A stretch of 53,083 bases of DNA from Nostoc desertorum CM1-VF14 (GTDB lineage Bacteria; Cyanobacteriota; Cyanobacteriia; Cyanobacteriales; Nostocaceae), in the NCBI GenBank assembly GCA_019359245.1, contig JAHHHR010000053.1, positions 1 to 53,083 of the forward strand, read 5' to 3'. The position numbers and the translations under genes are program-made. A model generated the notes under the pieces. The model was not told the DNA's origin, searched no databases, and was given only the letters and a program-made list of their open reading frames with translations. Numbering within the stretch: the stretch's first letter is position 1; each line of letters begins with the position of its first letter. Of the stretch, positions 24,002 to 33,600 are shown piece after piece.

Positions 24002-27000
24002 ATGGAACTAGAAGAGCGGCAAATTTTGCTGGAGTCTTATCTGCAAACGCAGGTGGCTAAAATGCTAAAAATTTCTCCATCTCAAGTGGATCTTCAGCAA
24101 CCTTTAAAGTGTTTAGGACTAGGCTCCTTGAGCATCATCGAGCTAAAAAGTTGCATTGAGGCTGACCTTGCAATCATTGTCTCTCTCGCTGAATTTTCAC
24201 CAGATTCTAACCTCGCCCAGCTAGCAATGCACCTACTTAAACAGCAGAATAACATTGAAGTTAATTACCCAAAATTGTGTATTCATCACCTATTTGAGGC
24301 TCAGGTAGAGCGGACACCGGAAGCTGTTGCGGTCATCTTTGAAAACGTAGAGACAAAGGATATCGCGTTCTTGTCCTATCGAGAGTTGAATAAATACGCT
24401 AATCAACTAGCATACTATTTGCAAGGGCAGGGAGTAGGGCCAGAAACACTTGTTGGCATCTGCGTAGAGCGATCTCTAGAGATGATTGTCGGACTGTTGG
24501 GTATTCTCAAAGCGGGTGGAGTTTACATACCTCTAGATCCAACATATCCAAAGGAACGTTTGACTTTGATGTTGGAAGATGCCTGTGTACCAATATTGCT
24601 GACTCAAGCGCAGCTAGTGGCAAAAATCCCTACACATAAAGCTCAGGTAGTGTGTCTGGACTTAAATCGCGGCGTTATGGCACATGAGAGCCACGAAAAC
24701 CCTGTCAGTGCAGTTAGTTCAGAAAACTTAGCTTATACGATCTATACTTCAGGCTCCACAGGTAAACCCAAGGGAGTAATGGTAACGCATAACAACTTAG
24801 TTTATTCAACTGTTGCTCGTACTTCCTATTACCAAGAACCCGTTAAAAACTTTTTGTTGGTTTCATCTTTTGCTTTTGATAGTTCAGTTGCAGTTATCTT
24901 CTGGACGCTCTGCTGTGGAGGAACTCTTATACTTCCTCAAGAGGGTTTACACAAAGACATCTTGCAGTTAATAAAGCTAATATCTCAATATCAAATAACC
25001 CATTGGTTAAGCGTTCCTTCTCTCTACAAAGCCTTACTAACTCATGGGTCGTCACAGCAGCTTGTTTCGCTGCGTACTGTCATTGTTGCCGGAGAGTCTT
25101 GTTCGAGAGAATTAGTTGATCGCCATTATCAAATACTTCCACGGACAACTTTATTTAACGAATATGGGCCGACAGAGGCAACTGTTTGGAGTAGTGTATA
25201 TCATTGTCAAAGCGATGAGTTGAGGAATTCAATTCCTATCGGTCGTGCGATCGCCAATACTCAAATTTATCTACTAGATGAGCAGTTAAATCCTGTGCCT
25301 GTTGGAGTACCGGGTGAACTATACATAGGTGGAGCAGGTGTAGCTAGAGGCTACCTGAAAAGACCAGACTTAACCGCCCAGAAGTTCATATCTGACCCCT
25401 TTGAGAATTCTAAATTTAATTGCCTCTATAAAACTGGAGATTTAGCGCAATATCTTCCAGATGGCAATATTGAGTTTTTAGGTCGCATCGACCAGCAAGT
25501 AAAGATACGCGGTTTTCGGATTGAAGTAGGGGAAATTGAAGCTATTCTCGCACAACATCCCTACGTGCAAGAAGTGGTAGTTTTACCTCAAAAGGATGTC
25601 TTTGGCGAACAACGTTTGGTGGCTTATTTAGTATCATCTGAGCTTAGTATCAGTGAATTGCGTTACTTTTTGAGCCAAAAGTTACCTGAACACATGATGC
25701 CTTCAGCTTTTGTATTCCTTGAGACACTGCCTTTAACTCCCAACGGTAAGGTTGATCGCCTTGCATTGCCTGTTCCCGATTTTACGCGATCGCATTTGGC
25801 GAAAGCTTTCATAGCACCTCGTTCTGAGCCAGAGAAAGTATTAGCTGAAATTTGGGCAAAAGTTCTCGGTATTGAACGGGTTGGTATTCACGATAATTTC
25901 TTTGAGTTAGGAGGACACTCGCTACTAGCGACGGAATTGCTAATCCGGGTATATGATGCCTTCAGTGTGGAACTAACTTTGCAACGCCTATTGGAATTAT
26001 CCACCGTTAGTAGTTTGGCAGCTTGGATTGAGCAAAATGCAGTTCAGCAGAAAATTGTCAGTACAGTATTTGCGATCGCTTCTCATGAAAACCAACGATA
26101 TCAACCTTTCCCACTCACTGATGTTCAACAAGCTTACTGGCTAGGTCGCAGTCAGATGTTTGAATTGGGCAACGTAGCAGCTCACTTTTATTTAGAGACA
26201 GAATGCATTGATTTAGACTTGGAACGCTACAACAAAGCTTGGCAGCAATTAATCGAACGTCATGAAATGCTGCGAGCGATCGTCCTAGCTTCTGGAGAAC
26301 AGAAGATATTGGCTTCTGTGCCATCTTATGAAATTCAAGTGTTGGATCTGCGTAGGGAACTTCCAGAGGTAGTTGCTTCTAATTTAGAAACTATTCGCCA
26401 AAAGATGTCGCATCAACTATTTGCAACTGACACTTGGCCCTTGTTTGAAATTCGCGCTTCTGTTTTAGACAATCGGCGCATTCGACTGCACATCAGCTTT
26501 GATTTGTTGATTGGCGACTACTGGAGTTTTCAAATTCTTGGCAAAGAACTTTCTGAACTTTATCAAAATCTCGATACTTCCTTGCCTCCACTATCTGTAT
26601 CATTTCGAGATTACGTTTATACCTGTCTGGCGCTGCAAAATTCCTTGCAGTATCAACGTTCCAAAGAGTATTGGCTCAACAGATTACCATCTTTACCACC
26701 CGCACCCGAATTACCTCTACAGAAACATTCCAGTGCGATCGCTCATCCTCGGTTTGTACGCCAGAGTGCAAAGTTAGAACCAGAAATTTGGCAACAACTT
26801 AAAACCCGCGCTTCTCAAATGGGCTTAACTCCTTCAGGAGTACTTTTAGCAGCCTTTGCTGAAATTTTAACTATTTGGAGTAAAAATCCTCGGTTTACAA
26901 TTAATCTTACTTTATTTAATCGTCTACCACTGCATCTGCAAATCAACGAAATTGTTGGCGACTTCACTACATTAAGCTTACTGACTGTAGACAACTCTAA

Positions 27001-30000
27001 CCCTAATTCGTTTGAAATTCGCGCCCAGCGAATACAACAGCAACTTTGGTCAGATTTAGACCATCGCTACTTTGATGGAGTTCAAGTATTGCGGGAATTA
27101 ACACGTACCCAAAGATGGGAATCAAAAGCGTTAATGCCAGTTGTATTTACCAGTACACTGTCTCTACCAACAACCAGTACAGATGTTGATCCATTAGCAA
27201 TATTTGGAAAGGTAGTTCACAGCATCACCCAGACACCTCAAGTTTGGCTAGATCATCAAGTTTATGAGGAAGCTGGAACTTTAATGTTTAATTGGGATGC
27301 TGTTGAAGAAATCTTCCCAGATGGCCTTCTCGATGATATGTTTGCGGCTTACTGCAATCTTTTGCAGCGTTTGGCAACTGATGAGTTAGCGTGGGTAGAA
27401 ACCAGAAGGCAACTGTTACCAAATGCCCAAATTGAGCTTTTTGAATCTATCAACGCTACAACAACATCCATATCAAATCAACTGCTACACAGCTTATTTG
27501 AAACTCAGGTTAAACAGCGTTCCCATCATTTAGCTATTGTTGCACCCGATCGCACTTTCACCTATCAAGAGTTATTTGCATACTCGAATGCACTAGGTTA
27601 TCGTTTACGACAATTAGGCGTACAACCTAATACTTTGGTAGCCATTGTCATGGAAAAAGGATGGGAGCAAGTAGTAGCTGCTTTAAGTATTTTAGCTTCT
27701 GGCGCCGCCTACGTACCCATCGAGCCAGCATTACCGAATGAGCGGTTGACGCATTTACTAGAACAAGCAGAAGTAAGCTTAGTTTTAACCCAATTTAAAC
27801 TGAATCAAACTTTAGAATGGCCTGCTTTTGTACAAAGAATTTGTGTAGACATCGAAGAACCACTATCTGAAAATCACCAACCTTTGCATCCGGTACAGCA
27901 AAGCGAAGACTTAGCATATATTATTTACACTTCTGGTTCTACGGGTTTGCCCAAAGGGGTAATGATAGACCATCGCGGTGCAGTTAATACTATCCTGGAT
28001 ATTAATCAACGCTTCGGTGTTAATCCATGCGATCGCGTCTTGGCGCTTTCTTCTCTGAGTTTCGACTTGTCAGTTTACGACATTTTCGGCACTTTAGCTG
28101 CTGGGGCAACAATTGTCATTCCTAAAACAGATGCTTCTAAAGATCCCTCAATCTGGTGGAATTTGATTGAAAAACACCGGGTGACAATTTGGAATTCAGT
28201 ACCCGCTTTAATGCAGATGTTGGTGGAATATGCTTCAAAACGTGTCTCAGTTTTGGATTGTTTGCGTTTAGTTTTACTAAGTGGGGATTGGGTGCCATTA
28301 ACTTTACCCGCTCAAATTAAAGCTATAGCTAAAAACGTTCAAGTTATTAGTTTAGGAGGTGCTACCGAAGCATCAATTTGGTCAATTCTCTACCCCATAG
28401 AAAATGTAGATCCGTCTTGGAAAAATATCCCTTACGGGCGACCAATGCTTAACCAACAATTCTACGCACTTAACGAATCTTTAGAACCTTGCCCTGTGTG
28501 GATACCAGGACAATTATACATCGGAGGAATTGGTTTAGCTAAAGGCTATTGGCGGGATGAAGAAAAGACTGCTACTAGCTTCATCACTCATCCAGTAATT
28601 AAAGCAAAACTTTACCGTACTGGTGACCTCGGTTACTACTTACCAAATGGCAATATTTCATTCATTGGGCGAGAAGATTATCAGGTAAAAATTGGTGGAT
28701 ATCGCATTGAATTAAAAGAAATTGAAGCTGCTTTGATGCAACATCCGGCGATACATCAAGCTGTTGTCGCGGCAGTTGGCGAACAACAAAATAAGCAACT
28801 AGTAGCTTATGTACTTCCAGATCGAGAACAAGAATCCACACTTTTTGAAGTGGAAGATACTAATTTTTCAGAGGTACAACAAATCTGGAAATCTCTGGTA
28901 AATTCAGGCTATCAACAAGCTGAAAAAGAACCAGAAGGAGTAGATCTCCAAAATTTATCAGCTTTTTTGCAAGCTATAGAGCGTTTGAGTACTGCCTATA
29001 TGCGTTTTACCTTAACCAGTTTGGGCGTTTATATCCATCCCCAAGAAAAGCATTCCCTAGATAGTTTAATAAATCAATTCCAGATTCAACCTCACTACCG
29101 AAAACTATTAGGGCAGTGGTTATGCGTCCTGGAAAAAGAAGGGCTATTGCAGAGAGAAGAACGAGATACTTTCGTCAACCATATTTCTTTAGAAACAGAT
29201 TCTTTAAATATTATTTGGAATCAGGTCAAACAATATGCTGATTCGATCCCTCAAGGGCAAAATTTTCTGAATTATCTCAAGCGCCATCTTGATAATAATT
29301 TGGGGCTACTAAAAGGACAAATAGACCCGCTAGATTTATTATTTCCTGAAGGTGGTTTAGATACAGTAGAAAGTTTGTATCAATCCTTTCCTACTGCTGC
29401 TTATTTCAATAGCCTTGCCAGGGAAGTAATGAAATCTTTGGTAAAAACATGGCCTTTAGAAAAGCCATTAAGGATTTTGGAAATTGGAGCAGGTATAGGT
29501 GGCACAACCGCATCGTTGTTGTCAGTTTTACCAGGCGATCGCACCGTTTACACTTATACTGATATTTCTGCATTTTTCAGTAATTTAGCTAAGGAAAAAT
29601 TCAGAGAATATTCCTTTGTTGAATACAAGCGGTTAGATATTGATCAAAATCCCCAAGAACAAGGCTATCAATTGCAAAGTTTTGATGTAATTGTAGCTGC
29701 CAATGTTTTGCACGTTGCTCGCAACTTAAAAACAACTTTATCCTATGTTCGCTCTCTTTTAGCTCCTCAAGGTTTCCTTTTATTGATTGAGTTAACAGAG
29801 TATAGTCGTTCAGCCATGACTACTATGGGTTTTGTCAAAGGCTTTAGCAGTTATGAAGATGAAAGAACCCAAGAAAACTTACCTACTTTATCAGTAAAGC
29901 AATGGCAAAGTATTTTACAATTGAACGCCTTTGAAGACTTTGTTGCTTTCCCACAATCCGGCTCCCCTTGTGATTTGTTTGGACAACATTTAATAATTGC

Positions 30001-30532
30001 TAAACAACCTTTTACTAAAAAGCAATTTAAGCAAGATGAATTGCGGAATTTTCTTAAGAAAAAGCTACCTGAGTATATGGTTCCTTCTGCCTATATATCT
30101 CTTGAAACTTTACCCCTAAACTCTAACGGAAAGATAGATAGGCAAGCTCTTAATAAACTCAGTCCAATCAAATTAAATCCAAACAAACCTTTGGTAGCTC
30201 CCCAAAATACACTAGAGCAAATAATTGCTAGTATTTGGACTCAAATACTTAATTTAGAAGGTGCTGTAGATATTCACTTTAACTTTTTCGAGTTGGGCGG
30301 AAATTCTTTAAAGGCAATTCAAGCTTATACCAAGTTGCAAGAAAAACTGGGAACAGAATTTCCAGTAGTCACAATGTTTGAACATCCGACAATCAGTGCT
30401 TTAGCACAAGCTTTAAGCCAAAAAGAAACGAAAAATATTGTTTTTAAAGAAGGTTATGACCGAGGGCAAAAGCGAAAAGAAGCCGCTTTACAAAAACAAC
30501 GAAGTGGCAATAAGAAGTTGAGTAGTATTTAG
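24002..30532 (+). CDS. NRPS: ACP-A-PCP-Cy-A(Cys)-MT-PCP
   Basis: A 2176-residue synthetase. Domains: ACP-like (about 10-80, Ser42 in LGSLS); A1 (94-590, TSGSTGKPKG near 249, NGKVDR near 580); PCP (605-675, GGHS); Cy (700-1135, FPLTDVQQAYWLGR, D834-x4-D839-x2-S842); A2 (1160-2045) interrupted from about 1610 to 2010 by a methyltransferase (ILEIGAGIGGTT near 1824); PCP (about 2065-2140, GGNS). The A2 code reads D-L-Y-N-L-S-L-I-W-K, the cysteine code. The A1 code reads D-S-A-L-I-A-E-V-W-K: Asp235 implies an amino acid, but I cannot name it. Predicted output is an aminoacyl-thiazoline, probably C- or N-methylated. No condensation domain links the first ACP to A1. No strong ribosome site precedes the ATG. 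Confidence 0.93.
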   Translation: MELEERQILLESYLQTQVAKMLKISPSQVDLQQPLKCLGLGSLSIIELKSCIEADLAIIVSLAEFSPDSNLAQLAMHLLKQQNNIEVNYPKLCIHHLFEAQVERTPEAVAVIFENVETKDIAFLSYRELNKYANQLAYYLQGQGVGPETLVGICVERSLEMIVGLLGILKAGGVYIPLDPTYPKERLTLMLEDACVPILLTQAQLVAKIPTHKAQVVCLDLNRGVMAHESHENPVSAVSSENLAYTIYTSGSTGKPKGVMVTHNNLVYSTVARTSYYQEPVKNFLLVSSFAFDSSVAVIFWTLCCGGTLILPQEGLHKDILQLIKLISQYQITHWLSVPSLYKALLTHGSSQQLVSLRTVIVAGESCSRELVDRHYQILPRTTLFNEYGPTEATVWSSVYHCQSDELRNSIPIGRAIANTQIYLLDEQLNPVPVGVPGELYIGGAGVARGYLKRPDLTAQKFISDPFENSKFNCLYKTGDLAQYLPDGNIEFLGRIDQQVKIRGFRIEVGEIEAILAQHPYVQEVVVLPQKDVFGEQRLVAYLVSSELSISELRYFLSQKLPEHMMPSAFVFLETLPLTPNGKVDRLALPVPDFTRSHLAKAFIAPRSEPEKVLAEIWAKVLGIERVGIHDNFFELGGHSLLATELLIRVYDAFSVELTLQRLLELSTVSSLAAWIEQNAVQQKIVSTVFAIASHENQRYQPFPLTDVQQAYWLGRSQMFELGNVAAHFYLETECIDLDLERYNKAWQQLIERHEMLRAIVLASGEQKILASVPSYEIQVLDLRRELPEVVASNLETIRQKMSHQLFATDTWPLFEIRASVLDNRRIRLHISFDLLIGDYWSFQILGKELSELYQNLDTSLPPLSVSFRDYVYTCLALQNSLQYQRSKEYWLNRLPSLPPAPELPLQKHSSAIAHPRFVRQSAKLEPEIWQQLKTRASQMGLTPSGVLLAAFAEILTIWSKNPRFTINLTLFNRLPLHLQINEIVGDFTTLSLLTVDNSNPNSFEIRAQRIQQQLWSDLDHRYFDGVQVLRELTRTQRWESKALMPVVFTSTLSLPTTSTDVDPLAIFGKVVHSITQTPQVWLDHQVYEEAGTLMFNWDAVEEIFPDGLLDDMFAAYCNLLQRLATDELAWVETRRQLLPNAQIELFESINATTTSISNQLLHSLFETQVKQRSHHLAIVAPDRTFTYQELFAYSNALGYRLRQLGVQPNTLVAIVMEKGWEQVVAALSILASGAAYVPIEPALPNERLTHLLEQAEVSLVLTQFKLNQTLEWPAFVQRICVDIEEPLSENHQPLHPVQQSEDLAYIIYTSGSTGLPKGVMIDHRGAVNTILDINQRFGVNPCDRVLALSSLSFDLSVYDIFGTLAAGATIVIPKTDASKDPSIWWNLIEKHRVTIWNSVPALMQMLVEYASKRVSVLDCLRLVLLSGDWVPLTLPAQIKAIAKNVQVISLGGATEASIWSILYPIENVDPSWKNIPYGRPMLNQQFYALNESLEPCPVWIPGQLYIGGIGLAKGYWRDEEKTATSFITHPVIKAKLYRTGDLGYYLPNGNISFIGREDYQVKIGGYRIELKEIEAALMQHPAIHQAVVAAVGEQQNKQLVAYVLPDREQESTLFEVEDTNFSEVQQIWKSLVNSGYQQAEKEPEGVDLQNLSAFLQAIERLSTAYMRFTLTSLGVYIHPQEKHSLDSLINQFQIQPHYRKLLGQWLCVLEKEGLLQREERDTFVNHISLETDSLNIIWNQVKQYADSIPQGQNFLNYLKRHLDNNLGLLKGQIDPLDLLFPEGGLDTVESLYQSFPTAAYFNSLAREVMKSLVKTWPLEKPLRILEIGAGIGGTTASLLSVLPGDRTVYTYTDISAFFSNLAKEKFREYSFVEYKRLDIDQNPQEQGYQLQSFDVIVAANVLHVARNLKTTLSYVRSLLAPQGFLLLIELTEYSRSAMTTMGFVKGFSSYEDERTQENLPTLSVKQWQSILQLNAFEDFVAFPQSGSPCDLFGQHLIIAKQPFTKKQFKQDELRNFLKKKLPEYMVPSAYISLETLPLNSNGKIDRQALNKLSPIKLNPNKPLVAPQNTLEQIIASIWTQILNLEGAVDIHFNFFELGGNSLKAIQAYTKLQEKLGTEFPVVTMFEHPTISALAQALSQKETKNIVFKEGYDRGQKRKEAALQKQRSGNKKLSSI

Positions 30533-30699
30533 CGTAACTTTTAGAAAACCTCTGCGTACCTGTACGCTAATATTTGTATACCTGTACGTTAAAAAAGTAC
30601 AGCTTCACAAATAGTTTTAAACGCAAAGGATCGCAGAGGTTCACGCAGAGGAGCGCGGAGGTTTAAGGAAAGCTTTGTGTTTATTGGAGGAAAGCCGTG
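30533..30699. repeat. Repeat-rich spacer between NRPS1 and PKS
   Basis: The 167-bp gap contains an inverted repeat AACCTCTGCG (30547-30556) with CGCAGAGGTT (30632-30641). It also has a direct repeat TACCTGTACG (30557-30566, 30579-30588) and CGCAGAGG-type units to 30640-30662. Similar CGCAGAGG runs are dispersed repeats in cyanobacteria. The stem could weaken or pause transcription between the two large genes. A good ribosome site (GGAGG, about 30686-30690) precedes the PKS start. Confidence 0.55.
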
Positions 30700-33600
30700 A
30701 TGAATCAAGAAGAAATGGATTTGACCGGAATAGCTATTATTGGGATGGCAGGCCGTTTTCCTAAAGCTAAAGATATTGAAACATTTTGGCATAACCTAAA
30801 AAATGGCATTGAATCAATTTCGGTTTTTTCTTCTGAGGAAATGGAGGAAAATATAGACCCCGCCATTGTAAAAAATCCTCAATTTGTTAAAGCAGGATAT
30901 GTCCTAGAAGATGTAGATTTATTCGATGCTCAATTCTTTAGGATGACTCCTAAAGAAGCTGAAATTATAGATCCCCAACAGCGAATATTTTTAGAGTGTG
31001 CTTGGGAAGCTTTGGAAAATGCTGGCTATACTCCTGAAAATTATCAAGGAGCAATCGGTGTTTATGCTGGTTCAGGGATTAACACTTATTCACTATTAAA
31101 CTTGGGATCGCAATGGAAACTAGGAAAACCTTCAGAATTTGTTGAAGTTTTGATTGGTAACGATAAAGATTATCTAGCTACCCGTGTTTCTTACAAATTA
31201 AACCTTAACGGGCCTAGTATTTGCGTTCAAACTGCCTGTTCTACTTCATTAGTTGCTGTAAACTTGGCTTGTCAAAGCTTATTAGATTATCAATGCGATA
31301 TGGCTTTGGCTGGTGGAGTTTCGATTAAAGTTCCGCAAAAACTCGGTTATCTTTATCAAGAAGGAGGAGCTGTTTCCCCAGACGGACATTGCCGCGCATT
31401 TGATGCTAAAGCACAAGGAACTGTTGGCGGTAATGGATTGGGAATTGTCGTTTTGAAGCGATTGGAAGATGCTCTTGCAGATGGTGATTGCATTCATGCA
31501 GTAATCAAAGGTTCTGCTATCAATAATGACGGTTCTTCTAAAGTTGGATACACAGCACCCAGCGTTGACGGACAGGCAAAAGCGATCGCAGAAGCTTTGT
31601 CTGTAGCAGGAATAGAACCCGAAACTATTAGCTATGTTGAAGCTCATGGAACCGGAACTCCTTTAGGAGATCCAATTGAAATTGCTGCTCTTTCTAAAGT
31701 TTTTCCTACTAATGCTAATCAGAAACCATACTGTGCTATCGGTTCTGTCAAAACTAATATCGGACATTTAGATGCGGCTGCTGGTATCGCTGGTTTAATT
31801 AAAACTGTTTTATCTCTCAAACACAAATTACTACCACCTAGCCTGCATTTCCAGAAGCCAAATCCTCAAATAAATTTCGCAAATAGCCCATTTTACGTCA
31901 ACACTTCTCTATCTGAATGGAAGGCAAACGGTACTCCCCGTCGTGCAGGTATTAGTTCCTTTGGCTTTGGGGGAACTAACACGCATATAGTTTTAGAGGA
32001 AGCGCCCTCTTTAAGAGAGCAGGGGAGCAGGGGAGCAGGACAGCAGGGGAGAAAATCTCAGTTGTTGCTACTTTCGGCTAAAACTGATTCGGCTTTAGAA
32101 ACTGCTACTAAGAATTTGGCTCAACATCTTAGACAGCATCCTGATATTAATCTTGCCGATGTAGCTTACACATTACAAGTGGGGCGCAGCGTTTTCAATT
32201 ATCGCCGGATGTTGGTGTGCCAAAACGTTGAATATGCCGTAAATGCATTGGAAAATTTAAATTTGCAGCAATCCCATCATTTGCAAAAGCCAAGCGAAAG
32301 ACCAATTGTATTTATGCTTCCTGGTCAAGGAACACAATATGTAAATATGGCGCGGGAACTCTACGAAACTGAGCCAACTTTTCGAGAGGAAATCGATCGC
32401 TGCTGTCAACTGCTACAACCTCATCTGAATTTAGATTTGCGACAAGTGCTGTATCCAAATGAATCAAATATGGATAAGGCAACGCAGCAACTAAAACAGA
32501 CGGCAATTGCACAACCAGCATTATTTGTCATTGAATACGCTTTAGCTAAATTGTGGACGTCGTGGGGAGTGCAACCTCAAGCTGTGATCGGTCACAGCAT
32601 TGGAGAATATGTAGCTGCTTGTCTCGCTGGTGTCTTTTGTTTGGAAGATGCCTTGGCATTGGTAGCAGCTAGAGGAAAAATGATGCAGCAATTGCCTCCT
32701 GGTTTGATGCTTTCTGTTTCCTTGTCAGCAGCAGAAGTGCAACCTTTCTTAAAAGAAGGAATTTCCTTAGCAGCAATAAACGCACCATCTCGATGTGTTG
32801 TTTCTGGTGCAGTAGAAGCGATCGCCCAATTAGAAGATGAGTTGGCAACGAGAAGTGTAGAATTCAGCCGCTTGCATACTTCCCATGCTTTTCATTCTTC
32901 TATGATGGATTTTATTTTAGATCCATTCACCGAACTGGTAAAAAAAGTTAAGCTGAACCACCCTCAAATTCCCTTTTTATCCAATCTTACAGGCACTTGG
33001 ATATTAGCAACAGAAGCAGCAAGCCCCAGCTATTGGGCGAAACATTTGCGCTGCACAGTCCAGTTTTCTTCTGGAATACAAGAGTTGTTAAAAGACCCTA
33101 AACAAATTTTATTAGAACTTGGCCCTGGGCGAACATTAAGCAGTTTAACAAAACAGCATCTCGAACAAGAACCGAGCCAAATTGTGCTTTCCTCGTTACG
33201 ACATCCTCAAGAAGAACAGTCAGATATAGCCTTTTTATTAGATACATTAGGCAAACTCTGGCTTGAGGGTAAGCTGATAGATTGGTCGAAATTTTATGCT
33301 AACGAAAAACGTCATCGCCTACCCTTACCAACTTACCCATTTGAACGTCAGCGTTATTGGATTGAACCGAAAAAATTATCTGAAGCTGAAACTAATCGCT
33401 CAGTATCATTAAGCAAAAAGCCTGACATCGCCGACTGGTTTTACATCCCATCGTGGAAACGTTCCATTGCACCTCTATTTCAACCGGGAAAATTAGAAAG
33501 CGTAAAACGTTGTTGGTTGATGTTTGTGGATGAATGCGGTTTGGGAGAGCAAATCGCCCAACTTTTGGCGCAAGAAAAGCAGACTGTCATTAAAGTGATG

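Noticed and set aside
24281..25770. A1 of NRPS1 as a salicylate or dihydroxybenzoate activating domain
   Set aside because: The position equivalent to GrsA Asp235 is Asp (FAFDSS), which binds an alpha-amino group; aryl-acid domains have Asn or another residue there.
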